A stretch of 64,000 nucleotides of DNA from positions 1 through 64,000 of the IMG/VR virus record IMGVR_UViG_3300037264_003213, one strand, 5' to 3'. The DNA is from a virus. Position numbers and translations under genes: made by a program. Below are positions 34,440 to 42,823 of the stretch, piece after piece. The notes under the pieces are model-generated. The model was not told where the DNA came from, made no database searches, and saw only the letters and a list, made by a program, of their open reading frames with translations. Numbering within the stretch: position 1 is the first letter of the stretch; every line of letters starts with the position of its first letter.

Positions 34440-35244
34440 AAACTTTTCTTTTACCTCTGAAATAGTTTCTGCAATTTTCTTCTTTATAAACGTTTGATTT
34501 GGTGGGATGAATAATAGCAGTATTTTCATAAGTGATTGGAATATTTCCCCAAGGAGCCAAGTTAGTTGTGGGCAAGGCTTGTCTCCATCTTATTTCCATA
34601 AGTTGAGACACATTTTCGATTCGACCAATGCCACAACCTATAAAATAGGTTGAGATTTGATCGTGTGCAAAATGAATAAGACTATACTTTTTATCAAATT
34701 CGTTCCCAGGTATTAGTCCTACCTGTTTCATGAATTTAAAACAATGATTGGTCCACATCATACAGGGACCAGCACACATTTGCGTTTTGAAGGTGTATGG
34801 GAATTCACTCATAAACCCTGATGCTCTTAAAGACCTATGATAACCGTAATCTTTACTAGGAGTATACCACGTTGTTCCTACCCAAAATACATCTGTCTCT
34901 TCTGTCTTTTTGAGCATAGTATTAACAAATGGTCCAACGCACAAAGCATCAGAATCCATAGTTATCAAATTACAAATATTCATTCTCTCATTAAAATAAT
35001 CTAAGGCATGAATAATAGTTCTTAAAATACCACGGCCCCAACCATTTATTTCTTTTGTTACAAAGACGTGATCTTTCCCATACTTTTCTTCAATGGTAGC
35101 AGCTACTTTTCTGTTGAAATCAATGGCAAAAACTATTTCATAATTACCTTTGTTATAGTATTTGATAGACTCAGCGGTATCAATAATATATTCAGGGTGG
35201 TCATGTCCAATTATCATCACAGCGGTCGTTGGTATTTTAATCAT
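34426..35244 (-). CDS. Glycosyltransferase, GT-A fold with DxD
   Basis: 272 residues. The start (TAVMIIGHDHPEYIIDTAESI) is the GT2-like nucleotide-binding start. NLITMDSDALCVGPF (about 113-127) holds the metal-binding DSD. Later HFAHDQISTYFIGCG looks like the acceptor-side ED/HD element. It is 1 nt downstream of the sulfotransferase gene in the same direction, so a sugar may be added and then sulfated, or the two act on separate targets. Confidence 0.75.
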   Translation of the reverse strand: MIKIPTTAVMIIGHDHPEYIIDTAESIKYYNKGNYEIVFAIDFNRKVAATIEEKYGKDHVFVTKEINGWGRGILRTIIHALDYFNERMNICNLITMDSDALCVGPFVNTMLKKTEETDVFWVGTTWYTPSKDYGYHRSLRASGFMSEFPYTFKTQMCAGPCMMWTNHCFKFMKQVGLIPGNEFDKKYSLIHFAHDQISTYFIGCGIGRIENVSQLMEIRWRQALPTTNLAPWGNIPITYENTAIIHPTKSNVYKEENCRNYFRGKRKVSILL

Positions 35245-35245
35245 A

Positions 35246-35953
35246 TTATAACACCAAATTTATATTACGAAAGTAGCCATATTCTCTACCAATTTTTATA
35301 AGCCTATTCCTAATCGAACCAATTGGTATACTTCCTAAAGTATATCTACTTGTATATTCTGCTTTATTAGTATTTATGTCATTGTGCAAATCTTTTCCAC
35401 CCGCTCCAATGAATTTAATTAAGTTAGAAATATCACTTTCAATCGGGTGGAAAAAGAATTTTCTTACTTTGCAAGCCTCTTCAATAAGTTCATTCCATTT
35501 AATGTAATACAAGGCAGCACGTTCTACTGGAGTAAGTAATTTGTCATGCAATTCTGGTATATGACGATAGATAAATCGCATAAACTTGAAATCAAGGTCT
35601 GCCCCAGGTGGATATGCATACGTCAATTGAGAAGGGTCAGGCGTACAACCTAATTTGCCACTTAAAAAATAACAATAACTAACTACGAAAGAATTAATGA
35701 CTTTCATTGGCTCTCTTACCAAATGAATAATTGTGGCGTTGTCGAGGATGGGAAATCTCAAATAAGGAGCGGCCATATAACTAGAATCAGCTTCTAAGCC
35801 GCTATACAAGAGCATTTTATTCTTAGCTACTTCTAATCCATCATTAGTAAATATAACCTCATGCCCGCAGTTTATGCCTGCGCTGGTTAAGAACTTAGCC
35901 ATGAACATTGTACCACATCTGCCCGTGCCAGTAACAATATATTTAAGACTCAT
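35246..35953 (-). CDS. Sulfotransferase-like protein (PAPS-dependent)
   Basis: 235 residues. The PAPS 5'-phosphosulfate loop is YIVTGTGRCGTMFMAKFL (5-22), and the 3'-phosphate motif is IIHLVREPMKVINSFV (about 75-90). Later helices and a P..Y..... R..Y.LG segment fit the small sulfotransferase fold. Transfers sulfate to sugar or protein hydroxyls. In tandem with a glycosyltransferase. Its ATG follows a TATTATATATTT box directly and has a divergent gene behind the same box. Confidence 0.75.
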   Translation of the reverse strand: MSLKYIVTGTGRCGTMFMAKFLTSAGINCGHEVIFTNDGLEVAKNKMLLYSGLEADSSYMAAPYLRFPILDNATIIHLVREPMKVINSFVVSYCYFLSGKLGCTPDPSQLTYAYPPGADLDFKFMRFIYRHIPELHDKLLTPVERAALYYIKWNELIEEACKVRKFFFHPIESDISNLIKFIGAGGKDLHNDINTNKAEYTSRYTLGSIPIGSIRNRLIKIGREYGYFRNINLVL

Positions 35954-35967
35954 AAATATATAATATC

Positions 35968-36146
35968 ATGGTTAATTTAGAATTTAAATTGTGGGCGGAA
36001 TCAATATTTGGCAGAGCGGTCATGGAACCAGAACCTGCCTCAAATGTGCCAAATCTGTTGGCTAAAATATATGGCGGCGCATACCCAAGTTATGATCTTA
36101 AGCCACTGCCAGGTAATAAGAAACTCATGAAGAAAGCAAAGAAGAA

Positions 36147-36150
<4 letters not shown>
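35968..36150 (+). CDS. Small protein with capsid-targeting-like N-terminus
   Basis: 60 residues starting MVNLEFKLWAESIFGRAVMEPEP; the rest is Pro/Gly/Tyr-containing and ends Lys-rich (KKLMKKAKKN). ATG is directly behind TATATAATATC with no ribosome site. The leader resembles those of other small genes here (see findings). Function unknown. Confidence 0.5.
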
Positions 36151-36422
<272 letters not shown>

Positions 36423-36509
36423 GGTAAGTCTCCTATTAATATCTAATTATTAGTAGATGTATAGAAAAAATTAACAAATTTAGTTTACTTTTTATATTTT
36501 ACCAAAAAG

Positions 36510-38045
36510 TTATATTTTACCCCGATTTAATCTTATTGAAACCACATTCTGTAACCTTGTATTAGCTGTTGTAATACCTTTTGGATTACAGATCGGTTTC
36601 TTTTTCCCACCACAGCCACATCCTGCATTATTTTCAGGCTTCCAACACTTAAGAAACTCAATTTGATTCGGGTTGGTACAATTGCCCGTAAAACAACCCG
36701 CAAAGTGACTTCTTACCAAATTACCATCGGAAGTAATTTCAAATGGCGTCAATTTGTCAGGTCTAATCAAACCTTTTTCTTTTAAAAAGTCAACACAATC
36801 ACGGGCATGATCTATCAATTCGCTGGCCGAAGTTACTACGCTATCGACACAATTTCCTGCACCATCGAATTCATAGTAACTGTCATTTGGGACTTCAACA
36901 TTAACCATAAAATCAGGCAATGTCAACTGCTCAATGTTTTTATTTCTGACAATAGAAACATTCGTGTGTTCAATTACTTCATCAGAAGGTTCCGCCATCA
37001 TTTTGAAAGCAGTCCAATTCATAGCGACCATTGGGCGAACAGTTTGCCGCAATATGCCACGCTTGATGAAAACATCATTCATTACCTGATTGTAAAGATA
37101 GCCATTCAGCTTATCTTGCACCAACATAGCCTTCGCAAAACCATCGTAAAAACGAATGTTAGCAGGAGCGCTAGGAATAGCGTTGAACGTGTAACTAGCC
37201 AGAATATCTCTTGCGTTTATTAATGCGGTCTTTGCATCCAAACAAATTTTTCTTTGTAATTCGTAAATTCCACAAAGAATCTCGTACCATGCTCCCAAAA
37301 AGACACGGGAGAAACTGTGTGGTTCACTACTCAATTGATTGTCTAACCCATTACGAGGCAATTTTTCTGGTTCAACGTAAGTAAAATTATTTACAGCATT
37401 ACGAAGCGCCCCAGCAGTATGACCACCTCTGCCCCCTGTAAGATTATAAATAGCCTGCCCCATTTCCTCGGCCAACTTGGTTAAAGTGTTGCTTTGATTT
37501 ATATTACCGCCTGTTTCATTCAACATTAACTCAATAAACGCATCGTGCTGAAGAGCATTTGTAATAGCGTTAATATCCCCAAACGCTTCGTGGAATCCCC
37601 ATACTTCATAAGCCTGAACATTAAACAAATCAGGACGAATAGCATCCAATAAAGCGTGCCCTAACTCATGAAGAACCACGTCTGAAGAATTAACAGCATA
37701 AACAACTTTCTTGGTAATTGGGTCCATTGCATAAAAAAACCTTAATGCCTTGCGGTCGTAATAAGCGTTAAGTTGCTTGCCAGCCCTTGGTTGAACATAA
37801 AGATTTTGAGTAGCCGCCCAATGTGTTAACAATGGAGTTTTTAGATATTTCCGCATTACATTAATGCCTTGTATTATATTGTAATGACACAATGCCGCCT
37901 GATGTTCCTGAGTATACATTGTAGTCGTAGCACCCCTATAACCATCAATTTTGAAATCCATGCCACTTGGCTTTGGTGGTAAATCCACAGGGATGACTAA
38001 ACTAGGTGTAGACGGATCATTTAGGACATAGCTAATATCTGACAT
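36510..38045 (-). CDS. Zinc metallopeptidase, M4/gluzincin-like
   Basis: 511 residues. The zinc site is VVLHELGHALLD (123-134, HExxH with His126, Glu127, His130), and the third ligand lies in GFHEAFGDINAI (150-161, Glu153). This is the thermolysin (M4) layout, where the segment reads N/G-x-x-E-a-x-x-D. Family peptidases usually have a signal and propeptide; none is visible, so it would stay in the cell or enter the virion. The C-terminal region has a CFTGNCTNPNQIEFLKCW ... CGCGGKKKPIC Cys-rich part, perhaps a metal-binding extension. AGAGGT precedes the ATG. Confidence 0.7.
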   Translation of the reverse strand: MSDISYVLNDPSTPSLVIPVDLPPKPSGMDFKIDGYRGATTTMYTQEHQAALCHYNIIQGINVMRKYLKTPLLTHWAATQNLYVQPRAGKQLNAYYDRKALRFFYAMDPITKKVVYAVNSSDVVLHELGHALLDAIRPDLFNVQAYEVWGFHEAFGDINAITNALQHDAFIELMLNETGGNINQSNTLTKLAEEMGQAIYNLTGGRGGHTAGALRNAVNNFTYVEPEKLPRNGLDNQLSSEPHSFSRVFLGAWYEILCGIYELQRKICLDAKTALINARDILASYTFNAIPSAPANIRFYDGFAKAMLVQDKLNGYLYNQVMNDVFIKRGILRQTVRPMVAMNWTAFKMMAEPSDEVIEHTNVSIVRNKNIEQLTLPDFMVNVEVPNDSYYEFDGAGNCVDSVVTSASELIDHARDCVDFLKEKGLIRPDKLTPFEITSDGNLVRSHFAGCFTGNCTNPNQIEFLKCWKPENNAGCGCGGKKKPICNPKGITTANTRLQNVVSIRLNRGKI

Positions 38046-38075
38046 GTTTTACCTCTAACGATATATACTATTAAT

Positions 38076-38648
38076 ATGCTAGATAAAGAAAAAATCATTA
38101 AGGAACAAAGACTGGCTGAGGCTATGGATAGGAATTACATGGGCTTGGAAGGAAAGTTCGGTATTATCCTGAAAGCTTTAGGCAAGCCCATCATTGCTCA
38201 AGGCTCTGCAAATCATGATGTGACGGAATGGAAGGATGTGTATGATTTACAAGACGAAGATACACTGCCAGAAGAAGATATTGATGCCCCAATCCGAGAA
38301 ATTGGTAAAATATTTGATGGTTTAAAGTTCGGCTACCATCTTGAGATTAGCTATCTAAAACAGGGGACTATCCCTGTCAAAGAAAACGAGTATTATACAA
38401 GGTATGAACAAACCACCAAGGTTCTTAAAGTGACTTACAAGGGTTACTTGGTTTACTTGGAAGCAGAAGGAGAATTACATATCTTTACCCCATCTTCCGA
38501 GTGGGAAGATATGATTATTACCATATATCAATCGGCGGCAAAACTCCAAAATACTCACAAGCTAACTAATTCATTATTGGCTAAAGAAGAAATCAAGCAA
38601 GCTAAGCTTAACTTTTTGGAGCGACTGAGGGAGAAATGGGGGATTTAG
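38076..38648 (+). CDS. Hypothetical protein
   Basis: 190 residues. Helical N-terminus (EKIIKEQRLAEAMDRNYMGLEGKFGIILKALGKP), acidic loop, then strands with YLVYLEAEGELHIFTP and a helical C-terminus ending RLREKWGI. ATG follows ATATACTATTAAT directly. Unknown family. A 48-residue membrane ORF overlaps its end. Confidence 0.5.
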   Translation: MLDKEKIIKEQRLAEAMDRNYMGLEGKFGIILKALGKPIIAQGSANHDVTEWKDVYDLQDEDTLPEEDIDAPIREIGKIFDGLKFGYHLEISYLKQGTIPVKENEYYTRYEQTTKVLKVTYKGYLVYLEAEGELHIFTPSSEWEDMIITIYQSAAKLQNTHKLTNSLLAKEEIKQAKLNFLERLREKWGI

Positions 38649-38782
38649 AAAAAGTAAAATTGGAATTGGAAATTCATATCAAAGATGAAAGAACAAGCGA
38701 CAAGTTTATCAATTTCATAAGCCTGTCGCTTGTTCTTATTTTCAACCTAATTACTTTGTATGTCTTATGGTCCCGTAAATAA
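38636..38782 (+). CDS. Small single-pass membrane protein
   Basis: 48 residues (too short for usual calling), start ATG at 38636, overlapping the previous gene by 13 nt with GAGGGAG 2 nt upstream. An acidic amphipathic N-terminus (LEKVKLELEIHIKDERT) is followed by a hydrophobic stretch NFISLSLVLIFNLITLYVLW that spans a membrane. Small phage membrane proteins include holins and inhibitors; none can be assigned. A long hairpin lies in the coding sequence, so the reading is uncertain. Confidence 0.35.
   Translation: MGDLEKVKLELEIHIKDERTSDKFINFISLSLVLIFNLITLYVLWSRK
38689..38737 (+). other. 14-bp stem with 21-nt loop
   Basis: AAGAACAAGCGACA and TGTCGCTTGTTCTT are perfect complements, followed by TATTTTC. 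It could stop transcripts coming from 38076 or regulate the minus gene ending at 38765. Confidence 0.6.
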
Positions 38783-39082
38783 GTAGTCATACAGGCGTTC
38801 ACGTTTCAATGTCGAAACTTCGGGTCCGCGCGTGATAATCAACCAGTCACGCTTCTGTGAAATCCGTCTCTGCTTCATTTTGGCGATTTTCCTACGCAAG
38901 TAGGACTTGATTGGCGCACTATTGGGTTGTCTAACAACGCTACCTACGCGAACTTCATAACCAATGATGCGGTCTTCTGTAGACTCAGTAATCAAAACCG
39001 TCCGCTGCACAGGATGGGAGTGACTCCCTTTATAGTAAAATCGTGCAACAGGATGTGTGTTAACAAGTTTGTAATTTTTCAT
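38765..39082 (-). CDS. Hypothetical basic protein
   Basis: 105 residues, AAGGAA before the ATG. Basic with Lys/Arg stretches (SYLRRKIAKMKQRRISQKRDW) and an N-terminal strand region. Overlaps the CYTH gene by 23 nt, in the same minus operon (ferritin-like, CYTH, this gene). No family recognised. Confidence 0.5.
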   Translation of the reverse strand: MKNYKLVNTHPVARFYYKGSHSHPVQRTVLITESTEDRIIGYEVRVGSVVRQPNSAPIKSYLRRKIAKMKQRRISQKRDWLIITRGPEVSTLKRERLYDYLFTGP

Positions 39083-39602
39083 GTGTAGATTCCTTAATCA
39101 GTTTGTAAATGTCACTAGCATAGCGAATGTCAGCAAGTAACTTACTGGCAAACCTACAATCTGTCAATGGAACTTCAAAAAGTAAATTTTCTCGAATAAA
39201 TCGTGGCATAAAAGCAGGAGCCATTTGACCTTCTGGCATTTCAAACTCTGCCAGGGCAAAATAATTCACGCTGTTATGATCCTTGAAAAAGTCAACTTCC
39301 CAAATTTGTCCTTGTTTATCTGGCACAATGTAACGAATCTTCTCTAGCTTATTCATACATTGTGTCCACAGGTCATTAAAGTCTCGCTCATCAATTTGGT
39401 TTTCAATTTCTACGACACGTCCATTAATGGTTGATTTAAGAGTTAAATAATGTTTGCTTCTGGTTTTTCGACACCGAAGCGATGTTCCCTTACTAAAGAA
39501 TAAGTACCCTTGTAAAATAGGATTTTTACTTTCTGCTAACTTCTGGAACTTCTCTTCGGTATTAAGATCAAGGACATACTTCCTTTCATTTTCCGTTGGC
39601 AT
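39060..39602 (-). CDS. CYTH/triphosphate tunnel family protein
   Basis: 180 residues. The family ExExK signature is ENERK (residues 4-8). Further tunnel strands are GTSLRCRKTRSKHYLTLKS (Arg/Lys), RVVEIENQI, EKIRYIV, IWEVDFFKD and YFALAEFEMPE, in the CYTH order. Members hydrolyse inorganic or thiamine triphosphate or make cyclic AMP; in phages their role is unclear. AAGGAA is 5 nt before the ATG. In the minus operon with the ferritin-like gene. Confidence 0.8.
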   Translation of the reverse strand: MPTENERKYVLDLNTEEKFQKLAESKNPILQGYLFFSKGTSLRCRKTRSKHYLTLKSTINGRVVEIENQIDERDFNDLWTQCMNKLEKIRYIVPDKQGQIWEVDFFKDHNSVNYFALAEFEMPEGQMAPAFMPRFIRENLLFEVPLTDCRFASKLLADIRYASDIYKLIKESTHEKLQTC

Positions 39603-39611
39603 CTTGATTCC

Positions 39612-40079
39612 TTAATAGTGGCCAATGACTCGTTGTTTGAGAAACTGTTTGATTTCATCCAGATCACCACGACTATCCAAAACTTGGTCTTCGAGAAACA
39701 ATTCTACATACTTTGCATCACATGGATCAAGCTCTTTACTTCTTACTACCTCCTCCATACGCTGTACATAATTCGTAACTACTTCTCTCTCAAGCTGTTG
39801 CGCATACAAGAATATTTCATGAGGATCAGTCAAATCAGGAAACATTTTATAACAAAAGGCAGGCACACTGCCTATAGGTATGCCACCTAGTCCAACGATC
39901 ATTTTAGCAAACTGCTGGATATGCAGGAATTCACTGGTTGCGTGTTTAACCAGCCAGTCCGCCACCTCTTCTCGATAAGTTCCTTCTACCAAAAACGAGG
40001 AATGTAAATAGAAGTGCATATGTGTGTATTCATTCATCAAATCCGCGTTTAATTTAAAAACCAATTCTTCGTTATTCAT
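39612..40079 (-). CDS. Ferritin-like/bacterioferritin-family protein
   Basis: 155 residues from the ATG at 40079 (AAAGG 5 nt upstream; a GTG at 40100 gives 7 more). Four-helix pattern with DLMNEYTHMHFYLH (E17), TSEFLHIQQFAKMI (E50, H53), AQQLEREVVTNYV (E97/E99) and LFLEDQVLD (E130). The last ExxH of the diiron site reads EDQV here, so the ferroxidase centre may be altered; alignment by eye. Could store or detoxify iron, or be a DPS-like DNA protector. Coupled by ATGA to a small upstream ORF. Confidence 0.7.
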   Translation of the reverse strand: MNNEELVFKLNADLMNEYTHMHFYLHSSFLVEGTYREEVADWLVKHATSEFLHIQQFAKMIVGLGGIPIGSVPAFCYKMFPDLTDPHEIFLYAQQLEREVVTNYVQRMEEVVRSKELDPCDAKYVELFLEDQVLDSRGDLDEIKQFLKQRVIGHY

Positions 40080-40219
40080 TTTTGCCTTTCGTTGAGCCAC
40101 CAGTTTCTTATTGCGTTACTGGTGAAATAGATCATTAACGCTGATAATATAGTTTGATAGTTAAAATCTTTGAAGCTGCATTCTTTTATTACTCTAAAGC
40201 ATAATTTAGCTGTTTGCAT
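40076..40219 (-). CDS. Small ORF coupled to the ferritin-like gene
   Basis: 47 residues, stop overlapping the ferritin-like start as ATGA. Mixed, aromatic at the end (NAIRNWWLNERQ). The ATG is directly behind TTTATATATT, as for other putative leaderless genes. Reasonable by context but short; unknown function. Confidence 0.4.
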   Translation of the reverse strand: MQTAKLCFRVIKECSFKDFNYQTILSALMIYFTSNAIRNWWLNERQK

Positions 40220-40260
40220 AATATATAAAGTTAATTAGTTAGAAAGGTTTGTGTTAAATT

Positions 40261-42099
40261 ATGATTAATCCTGAAGACTCTATTTGGCAGGGCAAATACC
40301 AGACCCTGCAAGAATACTACAAAGCTGAGTATTCTACTACTTACTACACGCTCTCCAGGTACGAACTGGAGATTGATCCCGACGAGACAGTTGAAGATTA
40401 TAACAACTATGATGCAAATAAGCAACGTATAGAATTCGCAAAATGTGCATTAGATTTTTTTTATTTTGCCAACAAGTACGTTCGCATTTTGCACCCGAAA
40501 AAAGGGGCAGTTCGTTTCATTTGTTATAACTATCAGCATCGGGTTATTAAAGATTTCGAGAAATATCGCTTCAATCTTATTTCTAAATTTCGTCAGGGTG
40601 GCCTAACCACATTGGCGGAAATATGGGGAATGTGGCGATGTATCTTTAAACTAGACCAGCAGATCATGCTACTGTCGAAAACCGACCGTGAAGCTATTGC
40701 GGCTGGTGAAATCATTAATCGTGCGGTCGAACATCTTCCCAACTGGCTCAAACCAAATTGCCTCCAAGGTAAATGGAACGATCACCATAAGCAGTTCTTC
40801 GACACAGGCGGCAGTCTTTACTTCTTTACACCAGAAGCTGCCCGTGGACGTTCTATTACATACTTAATCCTAGACGAAGCGGCCTTTATTCCAGATATGG
40901 ACAAGCACTGGAAAGCTATGTTCCCAACTTTGTCCGCTGGTGGAAATTGTATCGTTATCTCCACAGTTAATGGCCTCGGTAACTGGTACGAAAAAATGTA
41001 CCATAAATCGGAACGAACAGGAAAGCCATTTCATATTCTTGACCTAGAATATACCGAACATCCTGAATATAATGACCCAGCCTGGGTAGCCGACCAGAAA
41101 TCCCAGCTTGGAGAAAAAGGTTGGTTGCAGGAAGTTTTAAGAAGCTTCTTGGGGTCTGGTGAAACCTATATCCCAGCACATCTGGTTGCCAAGCTTGTAG
41201 AAAAAACCCAAAATAATCCGCCAAAACGTAAACTCTTTAAGAAATGGGTTAATACTCTTTTAACTAACGAAGACGATAATGACGAGAGCTTGGAATACGA
41301 TGATAGTTGGGAAAAAGAAGGTGCGATGTGGCTTTGGAAGGAACCGATAGATGGCCATGAATATACGCTCGGTGTTGATACCGCAGAAGGGGTTGGTGAT
41401 GAAGGTGACAATAGCGTAATCGAAGTGTTCGATAATAATACAATGGAACAAGTGGCAGAGTTTTATAGTAATAGGATTCAACCCTACCAGTTCGCCCAAG
41501 TTCTTAATGAAATATCAATTTATTATAACCACGGTTTAGTTGTCGTTGAAAGTAATGGTTCTGGTGGTGCAATTCTGACAAACCTTCAATTCCAGTTGTT
41601 CTATGATAATATTTACTTTGAGAAGGCAACAAGCAAAACTCCTAAATCTGGAATTAAGGTTACAGTAGGGAATCGTCTCCAGGTATTAGAATCATTACAG
41701 CAGCGATGTATTAATGGGACTATTAAGATAAACAGTCGTCGTTTGGTAGAAGAAATTACAACTTTCGTCCATAACCCACAGACAGGCAAGATTGGCGCAA
41801 CCAAGGGTGAACATGATGATGCGGTCATGGCAATTGCGATAGCTCTCTTTGTTCGTGACAGCGTTTTGCGTGACTTGCCATTAGGAACCAGCATACCGAA
41901 GGAATTAACCGATCCTCTTAAATCGGTTTCCTACGAAGAGATTAAGAAGGAAATTTTGGAAGGTGCCCCAAGAGATTTTTTCGAGGAAAACGAGCGATTA
42001 AAGGATTCGCTCCACGGTTCGGATGAGGAGATCATGACTGGCGTAGCTTTCGATTTCAGAAGAAAGCTTGATACATTACTAAAGGAATTTGGATGGTAA
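40261..42099 (+). CDS. Large terminase subunit, gp17-like
   Basis: 612 residues (T4 gp17: 610). The ATPase has a deviant Walker A SKFRQGGLTT with Lys before RQ (T4 has RQLGKT), Walker B YLILDEAAFIP and coupling motif STVNG. The RNase H-type nuclease follows: GVDTAEG (first Asp), VVVESNGSG (Glu) and HDDAVMA (last Asp). It pumps DNA into the prohead through the portal and cuts it. AGAAAGG lies before the start and TATATAAAG upstream of it. The C-terminus ends LLKEFGW, as does the next gene. Confidence 0.95.
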   Translation: MINPEDSIWQGKYQTLQEYYKAEYSTTYYTLSRYELEIDPDETVEDYNNYDANKQRIEFAKCALDFFYFANKYVRILHPKKGAVRFICYNYQHRVIKDFEKYRFNLISKFRQGGLTTLAEIWGMWRCIFKLDQQIMLLSKTDREAIAAGEIINRAVEHLPNWLKPNCLQGKWNDHHKQFFDTGGSLYFFTPEAARGRSITYLILDEAAFIPDMDKHWKAMFPTLSAGGNCIVISTVNGLGNWYEKMYHKSERTGKPFHILDLEYTEHPEYNDPAWVADQKSQLGEKGWLQEVLRSFLGSGETYIPAHLVAKLVEKTQNNPPKRKLFKKWVNTLLTNEDDNDESLEYDDSWEKEGAMWLWKEPIDGHEYTLGVDTAEGVGDEGDNSVIEVFDNNTMEQVAEFYSNRIQPYQFAQVLNEISIYYNHGLVVVESNGSGGAILTNLQFQLFYDNIYFEKATSKTPKSGIKVTVGNRLQVLESLQQRCINGTIKINSRRLVEEITTFVHNPQTGKIGATKGEHDDAVMAIAIALFVRDSVLRDLPLGTSIPKELTDPLKSVSYEEIKKEILEGAPRDFFEENERLKDSLHGSDEEIMTGVAFDFRRKLDTLLKEFGW

Positions 42100-42329
42100 C
42101 ACAGCAATTACAGATGGTCAAGGCTCTCTTAGAAAACAGCCCGCCAAACGTAGAGGCTGCTTTACGAGAGTTAGATATTGCAATGGCGGTAGCAATGCAA
42201 GAATATGAAAAATATTCAAAGCTTAAAAGACAGTTAGAAAACGAACCAGAACCAGTGCCTTTTGATTTTGATAATTGGAAGGTTCCTGAGCGAACTGATG
42301 ATGCATTATTGAAGGAATTTGGGTGGTAA
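42093..42329 (+). CDS. Small helical protein sharing the terminase C-terminal tail
   Basis: 78 residues, overlapping the terminase by 7 nt. Helical (ALRELDIAMAVAMQEYEKYSKLKRQL) and acidic. The last seven residues, LLKEFGW, are identical to the terminase end. It could be the small terminase subunit (T4 gp16 is 164 residues) or a partner binding the same site; both are inference. See findings. Confidence 0.6.
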   Translation: MVTQQLQMVKALLENSPPNVEAALRELDIAMAVAMQEYEKYSKLKRQLENEPEPVPFDFDNWKVPERTDDALLKEFGW

Positions 42330-42452
42330 ATGAAAAATTACTGGTTAGAGCGTAAAAAAAATAAATGTGGATGTAGTGAAAGACATGTTTCGGATGCTAC
42401 GAAACATGCTATTCGGAATAAATTACTTAAAAAAATTAGAAAGGGCATATGA
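42330..42452 (+). CDS. 40-residue basic ORF between the terminase and 124-residue genes
   Basis: ATG begins immediately after the previous stop (TAA then ATG) and its stop overlaps the next ATG as ATGA, so it links two genes with no gap. Very basic (RKKNKCGC, KHAIRNKLLKKIRKGI). Translation is likely by context; size precludes family assignment. Confidence 0.5.
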   Translation: MKNYWLERKKNKCGCSERHVSDATKHAIRNKLLKKIRKGI

Positions 42453-42823
42453 AAAACACAAAGAATTTGCTAAAAGAGACTTTTGCCTCGATACCGAACG
42501 CTTTTGCGTATCGGGAAATACGATTTCATGTTTACCACGCTTTGCAAAAGCTGGAAACACTAGAAAAAAGAGACGCAGCCAAGCAAAGTCAAGCTGCGCA
42601 ACAGAAGGTATACGAAGAAGAAAAGAAAAAAACACAGGCTTGGCAACCACCAATTTACCAAACCCCTTCCCAAGTACAGCATACTCTTGATATACTAGAC
42701 AAGATGATTGGCGAAGAAAAGAAAGTGATTGAAGACATACATGCTAAGAACGCTAAAAAAGGACAAGTGGCTCCACAAGAGGACGATGACGAAGATGATG
42801 ACCTACAGACCATTCACGGATAG
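42449..42823 (+). CDS. Hypothetical coiled-coil protein
   Basis: 124 residues. Helical with Lys/Glu/Gln-rich stretch (AAKQSQAAQQKVYEEEKKK) and an acidic end (PQEDDDEDDDLQ). Coupled to the ORF before it (ATGA) and overlapping the next gene by 29 nt. Unknown. Confidence 0.55.
   Translation: MKNTKNLLKETFASIPNAFAYREIRFHVYHALQKLETLEKRDAAKQSQAAQQKVYEEEKKKTQAWQPPIYQTPSQVQHTLDILDKMIGEEKKVIEDIHAKNAKKGQVAPQEDDDEDDDLQTIHG

Noticed and set aside
37445-37452. TATAAATA inside the metallopeptidase gene
   Set aside because: Intragenic and not followed by a plus-strand gene start; background.
40601-40625. Apparently broken Walker A in the terminase
   Set aside because: A K-x-R-Q-x-G-x-T form with Lys ahead of RQ is a known variant in phage terminases; the rest of the catalytic motifs are intact.
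42367-42690. 107-residue ORF in the same region as the basic small genes
   Set aside because: It conflicts with the coupled 40- and 124-residue ORFs, which have ATGA junctions on both sides.
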